64,000 bases of DNA from Gluconobacter cerevisiae (GTDB lineage Bacteria > Pseudomonadota > Alphaproteobacteria > Acetobacterales > Acetobacteraceae): assembly GCF_015244675.1 (NCBI RefSeq), contig NZ_JABCQO010000001.1, positions 310,001-374,000 on the forward strand. Direction: 5' to 3'. This document shows positions 28,136-37,929 of the stretch, one piece after another; position 1 is the first letter of the stretch, and the number at the start of each line of letters is the position of its first letter. The notes beneath the pieces were generated by a model, which saw nothing but the letters and a program-made list of their open reading frames with translations, made no database searches and was not told where the DNA came from. Position numbers and translations under genes: made by a program.

Positions 28136-28954
28136 ATGGACTTTCGGCAGGACGACAACGCAATCCGGGAGACGCGCTCACGCCGTGTGTCACGTCGCAG
28201 CAGGACTCTCGCAGGTGCGCTCGCCCTGCTGGCACTGGGCGCCTGTGGCTCAATGCGTAACCCTCCCCCGACAGATCCGGACGATCTTGCGGACTACAAG
28301 GCCGCGAACGATCCCTACGAGCCCTTGAACCGCAAGATGTACAACGTCCAGATGTGGGCCTATCACAAGGTCCTGCGTCCGGTCGGCAAGGCGTGGATCT
28401 GGGCCATTCCCAAGCCCGTGCGTCACTCTATCGCGAACATCAACGAAACCTGGCGCGAGCCTGCAGTGTTCTTTTCCGACGTCGGCGCGGGCAAGCCGCG
28501 TCGTGCGGGCGACGCCTTCATGCGCTTTGCAATCAACATGAGCGCTGGCGTCGGTGGTTTCTTCGATGTCGCCGGTCTTGTGGGCTACAACCAGCATGAA
28601 ACCGATCCGGGCCTGACGATGGGCACCTGGGGCGTGGCAAGCGGGCCTTACCTGTTCATCCCGTTCGTCGGCCCGTCCAATTTCCGCGATGGCGCGGGTT
28701 ACGGCATTGGTCAAGGCCTGACGCCGATCAACTATGTGCCTCGCGGCTATGATCTGCTAACCTTCAACTGGGCTTACAACGTGGCCGGGACAATGGAAGG
28801 CTACGCCAGCTCCATCGACCAGATCGACCATGTCGAACAGGACAGTCTGGACCCGTACTCCTATATCCGGAGTGCATGGCAGCAGAACCGCCAGAGCCAG
28901 ATCGACACGATCAAGAACGACGACCGCGCAACCACCCCCGACTGGTACAACTGA
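28136..28954 (+). CDS. mlaA: Outer-membrane lipoprotein MlaA (VacJ)
   Basis: Outer-membrane part of the Mla system, which takes misplaced phospholipids out of the outer leaflet and hands them to MlaC. A lipobox LALLALGAC (Cys about residue 37) gives the lipid anchor; then DPYEPLNRKMYNVQ, the family's signature opening, and GPYLFIPFVGPSNFRDG follow. I start at 28136 (GGGGA five bases upstream), with in-frame ATG 28130 and TTG 28124 as alternatives. Followed after 10 bases by mlaC. The mlaFED transporter genes are not in the window. Confidence 0.93.
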   Translation: MDFRQDDNAIRETRSRRVSRRSRTLAGALALLALGACGSMRNPPPTDPDDLADYKAANDPYEPLNRKMYNVQMWAYHKVLRPVGKAWIWAIPKPVRHSIANINETWREPAVFFSDVGAGKPRRAGDAFMRFAINMSAGVGGFFDVAGLVGYNQHETDPGLTMGTWGVASGPYLFIPFVGPSNFRDGAGYGIGQGLTPINYVPRGYDLLTFNWAYNVAGTMEGYASSIDQIDHVEQDSLDPYSYIRSAWQQNRQSQIDTIKNDDRATTPDWYN

Positions 28955-28964
28955 GGACAACGAC

Positions 28965-29558
28965 ATGTTCAACGTATTTTCGCGCCGCACTGTTCTTGGG
29001 GCCGTTGTCTCCCTCGCTGTCGCAACGGGGGCCGCGCAGGCCAGCACGGCAACGGACTTCGTGAACTCCTTCGGAGGCCGTCTGGTACAGGTCGTCAACT
29101 CGCACGAGTCCCTGGACCAGAAGAAGAAAGAAGTCCTTCCCCTGCTTAAGGAGAATGTCGACATCACGGGGATCGGCCGCTACTGCCTTGGCAAGTACTG
29201 GCGTACGGCAACGCAGGCCCAGCGTGACAAGTACATTTCCCTGTTCGATCAGGTTCTGGTCAACACCATCACAGACCAGATCGGCAGCTATCAGGGTGTG
29301 AGCTTCCGTGTGACCTCAACGGCTGCAATCCCCGAGGGCGAGCGCGTCAACGCCCTGATTGACCGCCCGGGCCAGCCGGAAGTCAACATGCAGCTCATCA
29401 TCGGCGGCACCCCCCCCAAAGTGGTGGACATGTACGGCGAAGGTGCCAGCCTGCGCATGAACCAGCGCGGCGATTACAGCTCCTATCTCGCGCGCCATAA
29501 CGGTGACGTCGACGCACTGAACGCCGCTCTCGAACGTCAGCTCAGCCACCACCAGTAA
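28965..29558 (+). CDS. mlaC: Periplasmic phospholipid-binding protein MlaC
   Basis: A 197-residue periplasmic shuttle (Ttg2D/MlaC family) carrying phospholipids between MlaA and the inner-membrane MlaFEDB complex. The N-terminus (FSRRTVLGAVVSLAVATGAAQA) is a signal with twin arginines, so Tat export is possible. The body shows the family's VDITGIGRYCLGKYWR, YISLFDQVLVNTITDQI and VVDMYGEGASLRMNQRGDY parts. The ATG at 28965 is taken because the longer frame runs back inside mlaA. Likely co-transcribed with mlaA. Confidence 0.92.
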   Translation: MFNVFSRRTVLGAVVSLAVATGAAQASTATDFVNSFGGRLVQVVNSHESLDQKKKEVLPLLKENVDITGIGRYCLGKYWRTATQAQRDKYISLFDQVLVNTITDQIGSYQGVSFRVTSTAAIPEGERVNALIDRPGQPEVNMQLIIGGTPPKVVDMYGEGASLRMNQRGDYSSYLARHNGDVDALNAALERQLSHHQ

Positions 29559-29564
29559 GACATC

Positions 29565-29600
29565 AGGCAGGACCGCCCAGAGCAGACCGGTCCTGCCTTC
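29565..29600. terminator. Probable terminator after mlaC
   Basis: An 11-base-pair stem (AGGCAGGACCG/CGGTCCTGCCT) right after the mlaC stop. The following T-run is weak, so confidence is moderate. Confidence 0.55.
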
Positions 29601-29632
29601 CTGCTCAGTGCCCTGTATTCAGCGCACCATGT

Positions 29633-29974
29633 TCAGCGCACTGGGCGCTGCACCGTGACATGATACCGGTAGATCGTGTCCCGACCTGTAAACAGGACGT
29701 CTGTCCTGCCCTCCCGTCGTCCCATGATTTCCGCGACCTGATGGGACACGAGATTGATACTCAGAATATCCGGAAGTGGCGTCGCAGCTGACTGGACGTT
29801 TGGGGGAAGAGCCACAATCTCGCTCGCACCGGCCTGAAGCGTAATGGTCCGGTCCATGATATGCACGCCATTGACCACGCTTTCCACGGGCTTTGACATC
29901 TCGGCAGAGGCATGAGAAGCAAAAAACAGGACGACAAGTCCCAGACCTCGTGTGCAGACAGTCCCAAATCTCAC
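29633..29974 (-). CDS. Exported protein with pilus-assembly N-terminal (CpaC/RcpA N-like) domain
   Basis: A 113-residue exported protein. After a signal peptide (cleavage after ASA) comes a single domain with the pattern ITLQAGASEIVALP, DILSINLVSHQVAEIMG and GRTDVLFTGRDTIYRYHVTVQ. This is the beta-rich N-terminal domain found in type II/III secretin and CpaC pilus proteins. Here it stands alone with no secretin domain. I start at the GTG at 29974, which has GGGAG six bases upstream; TTG at 30001 is the alternative. No pilus genes lie nearby, so its role is unknown. Confidence 0.65.
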   Translation of the reverse strand: MRFGTVCTRGLGLVVLFFASHASAEMSKPVESVVNGVHIMDRTITLQAGASEIVALPPNVQSAATPLPDILSINLVSHQVAEIMGRREGRTDVLFTGRDTIYRYHVTVQRPVR

Positions 29975-30085
29975 AGACAACTCCCACCCCGGATGTAACA
30001 AACCTTTTCGGTTTAATATGGATAGGCAGGAGCATCTGAAAACACAACGGCTCCCCTTGCCATCCGGAAAATCCGTGAAGGTTTG

Positions 30086-30583
30086 TCAGCCCGCCGTGAT
30101 GTCGTAAAGAAACATCGTATCGCCATCGCGATCGAAAGTGGCCGTATGGCGCAGCCCCAGACTGCCCAGAACCGTGCGGGAGGCCAGATTGTCTTCCCGC
30201 GTGACGGCCACGATACGCTTTTCACCCGTATCCAGCACATAGCGCAGGGCCGCAGCAGCAGCTTCACGAGCAATGCCACGCCCGGCAGCCCATGGGAAAA
30301 TGGAAAACCTCAGACCCAGCCCACGCCCGTCAGGACGCTCGTGAACACCAGTAATCCCGACGAAGCGGCCATTTTCGCGGATCGAAAATATTCCTACGCC
30401 CCGCCGTGCCCAGAAGCTGACGTCTTCCGCCATTTCCTGCTCGGTCGTTGTACGGTTTCGGACGCCGCCCAACATCCGCGCAAACGCACCGGCATCACTT
30501 TTGAGCGCAACCATGTCTTCGAGGTCCGGCCAGTTGACCGGAGTCAGAACAAGCCGGGCGGTTCGGATTTCACGCCCCAGCAC
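30086..30583 (-). CDS. GNAT-family N-acetyltransferase
   Basis: A 165-residue acetyl-CoA dependent transferase of the RimJ/RimL-like subgroup (Acetyltransf_3). Pattern: RTARLVLTPVNWPDLEDM start, GRFVGITGVHE, the acetyl-CoA loop region FPWAAGRGIAREAAAAAL, and VTREDNLASRTVLGSLGLRH. It may modify ribosomal protein N-termini or small amines; the substrate is not predictable. It begins with GTG. It reads in the same direction as ettA upstream of it, 75 bases away. Confidence 0.85.
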   Translation of the reverse strand: MLGREIRTARLVLTPVNWPDLEDMVALKSDAGAFARMLGGVRNRTTTEQEMAEDVSFWARRGVGIFSIRENGRFVGITGVHERPDGRGLGLRFSIFPWAAGRGIAREAAAAALRYVLDTGEKRIVAVTREDNLASRTVLGSLGLRHTATFDRDGDTMFLYDITAG

Positions 30584-30658
30584 GCAGCTCTCCCCAGACC
30601 ATCAGCAGAAACCTTCAGCGGACAGGATCGCCCCGTCCGCTGAACGGAAAACGCCGGA

Positions 30659-32338
30659 TCAGCGGGCCAGCGGGCGGTACTTGATGCGGCCGGGTTCGGT
30701 AGCGTCCGGGCCCAGGCGACGACGCTTGTCAGCTTCGTAGTCCTGGAAGTTGCCTTCGAACCACTCGACATGGCTGTCACCCTCGAACGCGAGGATATGC
30801 GTGGCCAGACGGTCAAGGAACCAGCGATCATGGGTGATGATCACGGCGCAACCTGCGAATTCTGCCAGAGCGTCTTCGAGAGCACGCAGCGTATCGACGT
30901 CAAGATCATTGGTCGGCTCATCGAGCAGAATGACGTTGCTATCTTTCTTGAGCATCTTGGCCAGATGGACGCGGTTGCGCTCACCACCCGACAGGATGCC
31001 CACGCGCTTCTGCTGGTCGGAGCCCTTGAAGTTGAACGCGCCAACATAGGCCCGTGACGGAACCGTGCGCTTGCCAAGCTGGATGACGTCCGTACCGCCG
31101 GAAATTTCTTCCCAGACCGTCTTGTTGTCATCAAGCGTGTTGCGGGACTGATCGACGTAACCCAGCTTCACCGTCTCACCGATCTTGAGCGAGCCGCCAT
31201 CAGGCGTGTCGTCACCCGTGATCATCTTGAACAGCGTGGATTTACCCGCACCGTTCGGCCCGATGACACCCACGATGCCACCCGGCGGGAGCTTGAAGTT
31301 CAGATTGTCGATCAGCAGACGATCGCCATAGCCCTTGCTGAGATTCTCAGCCTCAATGACCGTGCCACCCAGACGCGGACCCGGCGTGATGACGATATCC
31401 GCCGTCCCGCCTGCGCGCTCGGCATTGGCGGCCAGCATTTCCTCATACTTCGTGATACGGGCCTTGCTCTTGGCCTGACGGGCCTTGGGCGAGCTGGAAA
31501 TCCACTCCTGCTCGGCCGCAAGGGCACGCTGACGGGAGCTTTCTTCCTTCTCTTCCTGGGCCAGACGCTTGCGCTTCTGTGTCAGCCAGGACGAATAGTT
31601 GCCTTCGAACGGATAGCCGCGGCCACGCTCGATTTCGAGAATCCAGTTGGTGACGTTGTCGAGGAAGTAACGGTCATGGGTGATGACCATGACGGTGCCC
31701 TGATAGTCACGCAGCGTCTTTTCGAGCCAGCTCACACTCTCGGCGTCGAGATGGTTGGTCGGCTCATCGAGCAGCAGGATTTCAGGCTTTTCAAGCAGCA
31801 GGCGGCACAGGGCCACGCGGCGCTTTTCACCACCTGAGAGGTTCGTCACCGGGCTGTCAGCGGACGGGCAGCGCAGGGCGTCGAGCGCGATCTCAAGCTT
31901 GCGGTCCAGCTCCCAGCCGTCGCCAGCATCGATCTTCTCCTGAAGATCGGCCTGCTCGGCCAGAAGAGCCGTCATTTCGTCGTCGGACATCGGCTCGGCG
32001 AACTTCATCGAGATCTCGTTGAAGCGGTCCACAGCTCTTTTCAGCTCACCGAAACCCAGAGCCACGTTCTCGCCGACCGTCAGGGTCTCGTCGAGCTTGG
32101 GTTCCTGTTCGAGATAGCCGATGCGTGCGCCTTCTGCGGCCCAGGCTTCACCGCCATATTCTTTCTCGATGCCGGCCATGATCTTGAGCAGCGTGGATTT
32201 GCCCGCACCGTTCACACCCAGCACACCGATCTTGACGCCCGGCAGGAAGGACAGCGTGATGCCCTTGAAGACTTCACGCCCACCCGGATAGGACTTCGTG
32301 AGGTCCTTCATGACATAGACGTACTGGTAGGCGGCCAT
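30659..32338 (-). CDS. ettA: Energy-dependent translational throttle protein EttA
   Basis: An ABC-F ATPase that binds the ribosomal E site and gates the first elongation step by ATP level. Its 559 residues have two ABC domains, with Walker A GVNGAGKSTLLK and GPNGAGKSTLFK, signature motifs LSGGEKRRVALCRLLLEKP and LSGGERNRVHLAKML, and the Arm and linker regions typical of EttA (YVYVMKDLTKSYPGG start). It has no membrane domain. Start at 32338 by match to family and GGAG upstream; five further codons could precede it. Confidence 0.95.
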   Translation of the reverse strand: MAAYQYVYVMKDLTKSYPGGREVFKGITLSFLPGVKIGVLGVNGAGKSTLLKIMAGIEKEYGGEAWAAEGARIGYLEQEPKLDETLTVGENVALGFGELKRAVDRFNEISMKFAEPMSDDEMTALLAEQADLQEKIDAGDGWELDRKLEIALDALRCPSADSPVTNLSGGEKRRVALCRLLLEKPEILLLDEPTNHLDAESVSWLEKTLRDYQGTVMVITHDRYFLDNVTNWILEIERGRGYPFEGNYSSWLTQKRKRLAQEEKEESSRQRALAAEQEWISSSPKARQAKSKARITKYEEMLAANAERAGGTADIVITPGPRLGGTVIEAENLSKGYGDRLLIDNLNFKLPPGGIVGVIGPNGAGKSTLFKMITGDDTPDGGSLKIGETVKLGYVDQSRNTLDDNKTVWEEISGGTDVIQLGKRTVPSRAYVGAFNFKGSDQQKRVGILSGGERNRVHLAKMLKKDSNVILLDEPTNDLDVDTLRALEDALAEFAGCAVIITHDRWFLDRLATHILAFEGDSHVEWFEGNFQDYEADKRRRLGPDATEPGRIKYRPLAR

Positions 32339-32414
32339 GGGAGGTCTCCTCAATCGGTGGATGGGCGGGGAAGACGCGGAACATCTGTCCCGCGAAAATC
32401 AGATCGGCACACCG

Positions 32415-32488
32415 TGCGCCCGGAGGGACTCGAACCCCCAACCAAGCCGTTATGAGCGGCCGGCTCTAACCAATTGAGCTACAGGCGC
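32415..32488 (-). tRNA. tRNA with CAT anticodon, probably tRNA-Ile2
   Basis: A 74-base cloverleaf: acceptor GCGCCTG/CGGGCGC, D arm with GTAGCTCAATTGGTTAGAGC, anticodon stem GGCCG/CGGCT with loop CTCATAA, and a normal T arm. CCA is not encoded. Anticodon CAT allows elongator Met or Ile2. The pairs C4-G69 and C5-G68 and a TTGGT variable region match the features TilS uses in E. coli tRNA-Ile2, so Ile2 is favoured. Confidence 0.85.
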
Positions 32489-32706
32489 GCGGGTGCAGTC
32501 CGCAATCGCCCAACTCGGGTCTTTTTGCAAGGGCTGACATGGTGGAATGTGTCTTTTTAAGTTAGTGTGTCACGCCTTCCCGTTCCCTAAAGGCCGTTCA
32601 GGCGACCTTTGCTGCCGTTGCGAGATGGCCTCACTGGTCCGTATTGCCCGAAGGGATGTCCGATGCCTGCAAATAGCGCGAAAATACCCAGCAGTACCTC
32701 CCAGAC

Positions 32707-34875
32707 ATGATACAGGCCGGGCCGGTCGCGCTTATCCGCAAACTGCGCTGGCTCTACGCTCCCGATCCGGTCATGGCCGGATATGCGCTCCGGACGACCT
32801 TCACGTCCCTGCTCGCGCTCGGAATCGCGCTGCGGATGGAGCTTGGCAGCCCGCAATGGGCGGCGCTGACCGTCTGGATGGTCGCACAGGGCACACGCGG
32901 ACGCAGCCTTGCGAAAGCCAAATGGCATCTGTTCGGCATGGTGGTCGGCGTCATCAGCGGCATTATTCTGGTTGCGTCCTTTCCGCAGTCGCCCCTGATG
33001 TTCATTCTCCTGCTGGCGGGCGGGATCGGCGCGTTCTGCATGATCGGCACCTTCATGCCCGGTCCGGCATCCATGACAAACTACCGCATCCACGGCATGC
33101 GGGCCTCGGGCTTCACCTACGCCATCGTCTCGCTCGACGGCATTGCGGACCCGCACCATATCTTCTCGATCGCCATGGCACGCGCCACCTACATTTTGTT
33201 GGGCATCGTGCTCGAAGCCTCGATTTCCGGACTGTTCCAGCTCGGTCTGACCAAACGCACGCGCCATCAGCTTGCCAGCACATTCGAAGACACGCTCAAA
33301 CCCGCCCTGACCGGCATCGCAGACATCCTAACCGGCAAGGAAGGAGCGATGCAGAACGTACAGGGTATCTTCACCCAGATCACGACGCTCGGCGATCAGG
33401 TGGAGTTCGCGGAAGTCGAACTGGGACGCCGCGACCATGCCGGAGACCACGCCCGCGCCGCGCTGGCGGATATCGCGGTCCTGCTCGCCCGCGCCCTCGA
33501 TCTCGCGACCCTCATGCGCCTGCCGCTCAGTCAGGACGACATGTTCCATCAGGAAGCAGAGGCCATCCGGGAGGTGTTTCTCAAACTTCCCGCCCGACTG
33601 GAAGGGCCGGAAAGCATGAGCGCCATTCTGGCCGATCTGCTGGCCCTGCGCCGCCAGTGCCGCCAGAAAGTGGTGATCGATTTCAACACTGTTCAGCCAG
33701 ACGATGCCGCACGCGAAGCCATTCTGCGCCACGGCATGCTTCAGCAGGCTCTCGTTGAACTGATCGACGCACTCCGCATGGCGTTAAGCCAGTTCGAGGC
33801 CAGCCGACACCCCGAAGCCCACGACCACTTCCATGCGCCAATCCGCTCCTACCGCGACTGGCAGCAGGCCGTTACCAACAGCCTGCGCTCTTCCGTCACA
33901 GTCTTCGGGGCGGGCCTCATCTGGATCTGCACCGCATGGCCCAACGGACTGACCTTCATCATGTTCGTCTGTATCGTGTGCAGCCTGTTCTCGACGCTGG
34001 AGCGTCCCGCATTGGCCACGCAGGCGTTCCTGCGCGGAGCCTGCTGTGCGGTCGTCGCAGCGGGCATCCTGAATCTGGCCCTGATGGGCAAATCCACGAC
34101 GTTCGAAATGCTGGGCATGTGGTCCGGACTGGCCATGATGATCGGCGGACTGGCGTTTGCCTATCCGCCCCTGACCCTTCCGGCTGTGTCGTACAACCTG
34201 TTCCTGCCCATTCTGATCGGCCCGTCCAATCAGGCCAAAACCGACGAAATTACCTATTTCAACACGGCCCTACCGCTCGTTCTGGGCCTGCTCTACGCCT
34301 CGTGGATGTATCGCGTCTTCCTGCCCTACGACCCGGCCCATCAGCGTTGGACCATGCGCGAAAACATCCTGCGCGACCTGCATCGCATCGCGGATGGCAG
34401 CGCCCGGGAGACGGTGGACAGTGTAGTCTCGCGCAATGTGGACCGTTTCGTCCGGCTTATGACCAATTCGGGTTCGACCCCCTCGCCCGTCATTCAGGCC
34501 TATCTGACGGGAATCCTGTCGGGCATGCGTGTCATGCTCAATCTTCTGCGCCTTCAGGCCGTCCGTCGCGATACACGACTGGGAGGAGATGCCGGAAAGG
34601 CGCTCGCCCTCGTCATGGGGCGCATGAGCCATTTCAGCGGACGCTATCACGGACATTACGGCCGTACCCTGCGCGCAACGAAGCTCGCAATCCTGCATCT
34701 GCGCACATGCGAGCGCAACGAATCCCGCCCCCGCGAGCGCTTCATCCTGATCGCCGCCCTGACCAGTCTGGACGTCATTGCCACGGAACTGGACACGAAC
34801 CGCGTTTTCTTCGACGCGAACAGCCCGTATCTCGATCCGTCCGTGCGATCCGAGGAACTGGAATCCACCGGTTGA
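32707..34875 (+). CDS. FUSC-family membrane protein, second copy
   Basis: A 722-residue inner-membrane protein with two blocks of about five helices (about 20-175 and 400-535) and long cytoplasmic regions, the FUSC/AaeB architecture. The N-terminal wording SPQWAALTVWMVAQGTRGRSLAKAKWHLFG matches the family entry helix, split here by charged loops. Unlike the copy at 11086 it has no DUF1656 or HlyD partner beside it. It probably exports aromatic or weak acids, but it may need adaptors coded elsewhere. Confidence 0.85.
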   Translation: MIQAGPVALIRKLRWLYAPDPVMAGYALRTTFTSLLALGIALRMELGSPQWAALTVWMVAQGTRGRSLAKAKWHLFGMVVGVISGIILVASFPQSPLMFILLLAGGIGAFCMIGTFMPGPASMTNYRIHGMRASGFTYAIVSLDGIADPHHIFSIAMARATYILLGIVLEASISGLFQLGLTKRTRHQLASTFEDTLKPALTGIADILTGKEGAMQNVQGIFTQITTLGDQVEFAEVELGRRDHAGDHARAALADIAVLLARALDLATLMRLPLSQDDMFHQEAEAIREVFLKLPARLEGPESMSAILADLLALRRQCRQKVVIDFNTVQPDDAAREAILRHGMLQQALVELIDALRMALSQFEASRHPEAHDHFHAPIRSYRDWQQAVTNSLRSSVTVFGAGLIWICTAWPNGLTFIMFVCIVCSLFSTLERPALATQAFLRGACCAVVAAGILNLALMGKSTTFEMLGMWSGLAMMIGGLAFAYPPLTLPAVSYNLFLPILIGPSNQAKTDEITYFNTALPLVLGLLYASWMYRVFLPYDPAHQRWTMRENILRDLHRIADGSARETVDSVVSRNVDRFVRLMTNSGSTPSPVIQAYLTGILSGMRVMLNLLRLQAVRRDTRLGGDAGKALALVMGRMSHFSGRYHGHYGRTLRATKLAILHLRTCERNESRPRERFILIAALTSLDVIATELDTNRVFFDANSPYLDPSVRSEELESTG

Positions 34876-35021
34876 CACAATCCTCACGAACTGATCACGA
34901 AGAAATGTTCTGAAACACACTTCCCTTTTCCGGGAAACGGAGGAATTGTTCGTTTTCAGCCGCGGGATACCGCGGACGACAGGTTTAAGACCTACTGGGT
35001 TTCAGAACTAAGGATACCGTG

Positions 35022-35423
35022 ATGTTTCGTCGTATCGTGCCCGCTCTCGGCCTCGCCCTCGGGCTCGGTCTGGCTTCCCAGGCCGCCATGGCACAGGAAC
35101 AGTCCCCCCCGCCCCCGCCGGCCGTTCAGGGCACGCCGAGCAAGGACTTTACGGGCGTTTCGCCCGCCAACCTCGCTGGCATCATGAACTACTGCGTCGA
35201 GCAGCAGTACGTGTCCTATGACGAAGGCAATCCGGTTCTTTACGGGCTGAGCGAGAAGTACAAGGCCACCGAACAGACGGTCGGCAATTTCGACTACGCG
35301 CTCGGCACCGCCGGTTACTTCGACAGCAACGGCAAGCGCTTCTACCTCGTGGCTTACACGAACGAAGACGACCGCCGCGCCGCCTGTCACGCCGCCGTCA
35401 AGGCCGCACAGCCGATGCTCTGA
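35022..35423 (+). CDS. Small secreted protein, DUF2501 (YjjA)-like
   Basis: A 133-residue protein with a signal peptide (cleavage after MAQ, about 24), a Pro-rich linker, then [20 protein letters not shown] and a C-terminal [13 protein letters not shown]. The Cys-to-Cys layout and the NLAGIMNYC start are the same as in the protein at 6993, so they are paralogues of the DUF2501 type. Function unknown. AAGGA lies just upstream; a GTG directly before the ATG also opens the frame. A strong terminator follows. Confidence 0.7.
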   Translation: MFRRIVPALGLALGLGLASQAAMAQEQSPPPPPAVQGTPSKDFTGVSPANLAGIMNYCVEQQYVSYDEGNPVLYGLSEKYKATEQTVGNFDYALGTAGYFDSNGKRFYLVAYTNEDDRRAACHAAVKAAQPML

Positions 35424-35452
35424 GCCCTGCCCGCAGGACCCGGATTTTCGCA

Positions 35453-35489
35453 AAAACTCCCCTGCCCCGCGGCACGGGGAGTTTTTTTA
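35453..35489 (+). terminator. Rho-independent terminator
   Basis: A stem of AAAAACTCCCC with its complement CGGGGAGTTTTT, an inner TGCC/GGCA pairing around loop CCGC and one bulged base, followed by seven T's. It ends the DUF2501-like gene. Confidence 0.9.
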
Positions 35490-35596
35490 TGCCTGCTTCC
35501 CATCCCCGGCCCGGACTTCTTCCTTTCCGCTCTGGGCAGGGGCCACGGGCGCCGGTACTATCATCGCCTCTCCAAACAGTTCAGGACATGAACATC

Positions 35597-36118
35597 ATGG
35601 ACATTTCCAAGATCTCGCCCGGCAAGGACCTGCCCAACGACATCAACGTCGTCATCGAAATCCCGCAGGGATCGCAGGTGAAGTACGAAGTGGACAAGGA
35701 CAGCGGCGCCCTCGTCGTGGACCGTTTCCTCTTCACGCCGATGGCCTATCCGGCTGCCTACGGCTTCATTCCGGGCACGCTGGCCGCCGATGGCGATCCG
35801 GCCGACGCCCTTGTCCTGACGCCGTCCGCCGTCGTGCCGGGTGCCGTGATCCGCGCGCGCCCGATCGGCATGCTGAAGATGGAAGACGAAAGCGGACAGG
35901 ACGAGAAAATCATCTGCGTCCCGCACGACAAGGTCCACCCGCAGTTCACGAACGTCCATTCCGTGGACGACCTGCCGGAAATCACGAAGAAGGCGATCAC
36001 GCATTTCTTCGAGCGTTACAAGGATCTGGAACCCAACAAATGGGTCAAAGTCACGGGCTGGGCTGACAAGGCCGCAGCAGGCGAAGTCATCATGGCTTCG
36101 GTCGCCGCCGCCAAGTAA
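35597..36118 (+). CDS. ppa: Inorganic pyrophosphatase
   Basis: Soluble family I enzyme that hydrolyses pyrophosphate and so drives biosynthetic reactions. The 173 residues carry the substrate/metal site blocks [34 protein letters not shown] (the DPxD metal motif) and [16 protein letters not shown] use the ATG at 35597, giving the usual [10 protein letters not shown] start and AGGA ten bases upstream; the ATG three codons earlier sits almost on that site. Monocistronic, with a strong terminator after it. Confidence 0.96.
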   Translation: MDISKISPGKDLPNDINVVIEIPQGSQVKYEVDKDSGALVVDRFLFTPMAYPAAYGFIPGTLAADGDPADALVLTPSAVVPGAVIRARPIGMLKMEDESGQDEKIICVPHDKVHPQFTNVHSVDDLPEITKKAITHFFERYKDLEPNKWVKVTGWADKAAAGEVIMASVAAAK

Positions 36119-36176
36119 GCCTCGGCTCCAGTCGGAGGGACGCCCTGTGGCGCCCCCTCCTGACGGATATGCTTTC

Positions 36177-36216
36177 AAAACCCCCTGCTTCCTCCCGGAG
36201 GCAGGGGGTTTTGTTT
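36177..36216 (+). terminator. Rho-independent terminator after ppa
   Basis: A 16-base-pair stem with one G-U pair (AAAACCCCCTGC... with ...GCAGGGGGTTTT), four-base loop TCCC, then TTTTG.TTTG. Confidence 0.92.
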
Positions 36217-36331
36217 GATATCACATATATTTGTGAAAAATTATGATACAAGTAACATTATATTGTGTTCTTTACCGGTAAATATATGTTACCTCGGAAA
36301 GGCTAACCTGCTTTTCCAAGGAATCAGCGGA

Positions 36332-37918
36332 TTGTCTCGAGTCCATCTCCACGCAGCTTTCTGCCTGGCCACATTTCTTCCGTCCTGCGTCATGGCCCAG
36401 AGTGTTGGGACCCAGACCGCCACAGGGACCTCCTCAACACCCAGAACGGGATCCGCTTCCGACCGGACGCTCTCGACCTTTCAGGCCTATAGCCCGGACG
36501 CAAAAGTTACTCAGATCAAGGTTACAGCACCGCAGCAGGGAATTCCGCCGGTCATCTGGCCGTCCGAAAACTCGGAACTCCCCAGCGAACGCGTCAACAC
36601 GCCTCTGAACCAGATCTATTTCGGCAATGAATGGGTCCCTCCTCTTCCAAAGCCCGAAGCTCTTCTGACCGATCCGTTCGGCTGGAATACGTGGCTGCGA
36701 GACCGTGGCGTTGCGTTAACGATGGACACCACCAACGAGTTTTCCGGCGCCATCACAAGTCCGACGCCGGGCTATGGACTGAGACAGGGCAGCAGCAACG
36801 CCGGCCAGTACAGCCTTGAGAACGATATCGACTGGGAAAAACTCGCCAATGTCCGGGGCTTCTCAACCCATGCGCTCGTCGTGGGCCGGTACGGTATCCC
36901 TGGCAGCCGCATGTTCGGCGACAACCTCAACCCCAGCTCCGAAATCTACGGCGCAGGCGGCAACGTGGTCGTCCATCTCGTCTATGCTTACGCCGAAGAG
37001 ACAATCGCCAAAGGCCGTGTGGACCTTGCAGCCGGTCGTATCCCGTTCCTGAACGATTTCTCGTCCAACCCGCTGTACTGCACCTTCCAGAACAATGCGT
37101 TCTGCGGAAACCCGAAAGCTTCGTCAGACAACACAACCCATTCGTCCTACCCTGATGCAGGCTGGGCCTTCCGTGCCCGAACCCGCCCGACCATCAGCAC
37201 CTACATCCAGACGGGCGTGTATTTCGCACAGGCCGGAATTTACGGCAACACGCAGTACCGCACGGGCTTCAAGTTCAACGGCGGCGACATCCACGGCGAA
37301 GCAATCCCGGTCGAAGCCGGTTGGGAGCCACTGTTCGGCAAAGACAAGCTGCCCGGCCACTACAAGGTCGGCTACGCCATCGACAACGCACCCCACAAGG
37401 ACAACTACTATGACATGAACGGGCAGCCCTATGTCATCAGCGGTCTGCCCGCCCGCACCGTGAACTATTCATGGTCCGCCTGGGTTCTGGCCGACCAGAT
37501 GGTGCTGCGTCATCATGTTCAGGGGAATCCCGATGCGGGCCTGATCCTGCTGGGGGGCATGTACGCCAACAGCCCGCGCACCCAGCTCCGTGGCCAGCAG
37601 TATTTCGCAGGCCTGATCGATACCGGATTCTGGGCTTCACGCCCGCTGGATACGATCGGTATCAACTTCTCCTATGTCCGCGTTTCCAAAAACGCGACCG
37701 CGACGGAACGGCTTCAGGCCCTGTATGGCGTGCCGCTCATGGCAGGCTCCCTGACACCCCAGACATTCGGCGAAGTTCTGGAAGCCACATACCGCATCCA
37801 TGTGATGCGCGGCGTCACCTTCGCGCCTGACTTCCAGTATTACTTCCGTCCGGGCGCGCAGAAAGCCCTCAAAGACGCCGCAATGCTTGGCTTCAAGAGC
37901 CACATTCAGTTCTTCTGA
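36332..37918 (+). CDS. oprB: Carbohydrate-selective porin, OprB family
   Basis: An outer-membrane beta-barrel porin admitting sugars, about 528 residues. Signal peptide (HLHAAFCLATFLPSCVMAQ), a Ser/Thr/Pro-rich stretch to about 70, then the OprB domain with WLRDRGVALTMDTTNEFSG and a C-terminal Phe (SHIQFF), the outer-membrane insertion signal. Several OprB paralogues are normal in acetic acid bacteria. Start is uncertain: TTG at 36332 has AAGGA nine bases upstream; the frame extends to another TTG at 36215. It is the last core gene before the island. Confidence 0.9.
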   Translation: MSRVHLHAAFCLATFLPSCVMAQSVGTQTATGTSSTPRTGSASDRTLSTFQAYSPDAKVTQIKVTAPQQGIPPVIWPSENSELPSERVNTPLNQIYFGNEWVPPLPKPEALLTDPFGWNTWLRDRGVALTMDTTNEFSGAITSPTPGYGLRQGSSNAGQYSLENDIDWEKLANVRGFSTHALVVGRYGIPGSRMFGDNLNPSSEIYGAGGNVVVHLVYAYAEETIAKGRVDLAAGRIPFLNDFSSNPLYCTFQNNAFCGNPKASSDNTTHSSYPDAGWAFRARTRPTISTYIQTGVYFAQAGIYGNTQYRTGFKFNGGDIHGEAIPVEAGWEPLFGKDKLPGHYKVGYAIDNAPHKDNYYDMNGQPYVISGLPARTVNYSWSAWVLADQMVLRHHVQGNPDAGLILLGGMYANSPRTQLRGQQYFAGLIDTGFWASRPLDTIGINFSYVRVSKNATATERLQALYGVPLMAGSLTPQTFGEVLEATYRIHVMRGVTFAPDFQYYFRPGAQKALKDAAMLGFKSHIQFF

Positions 37919-37929
37919 ACTGAATTCTC

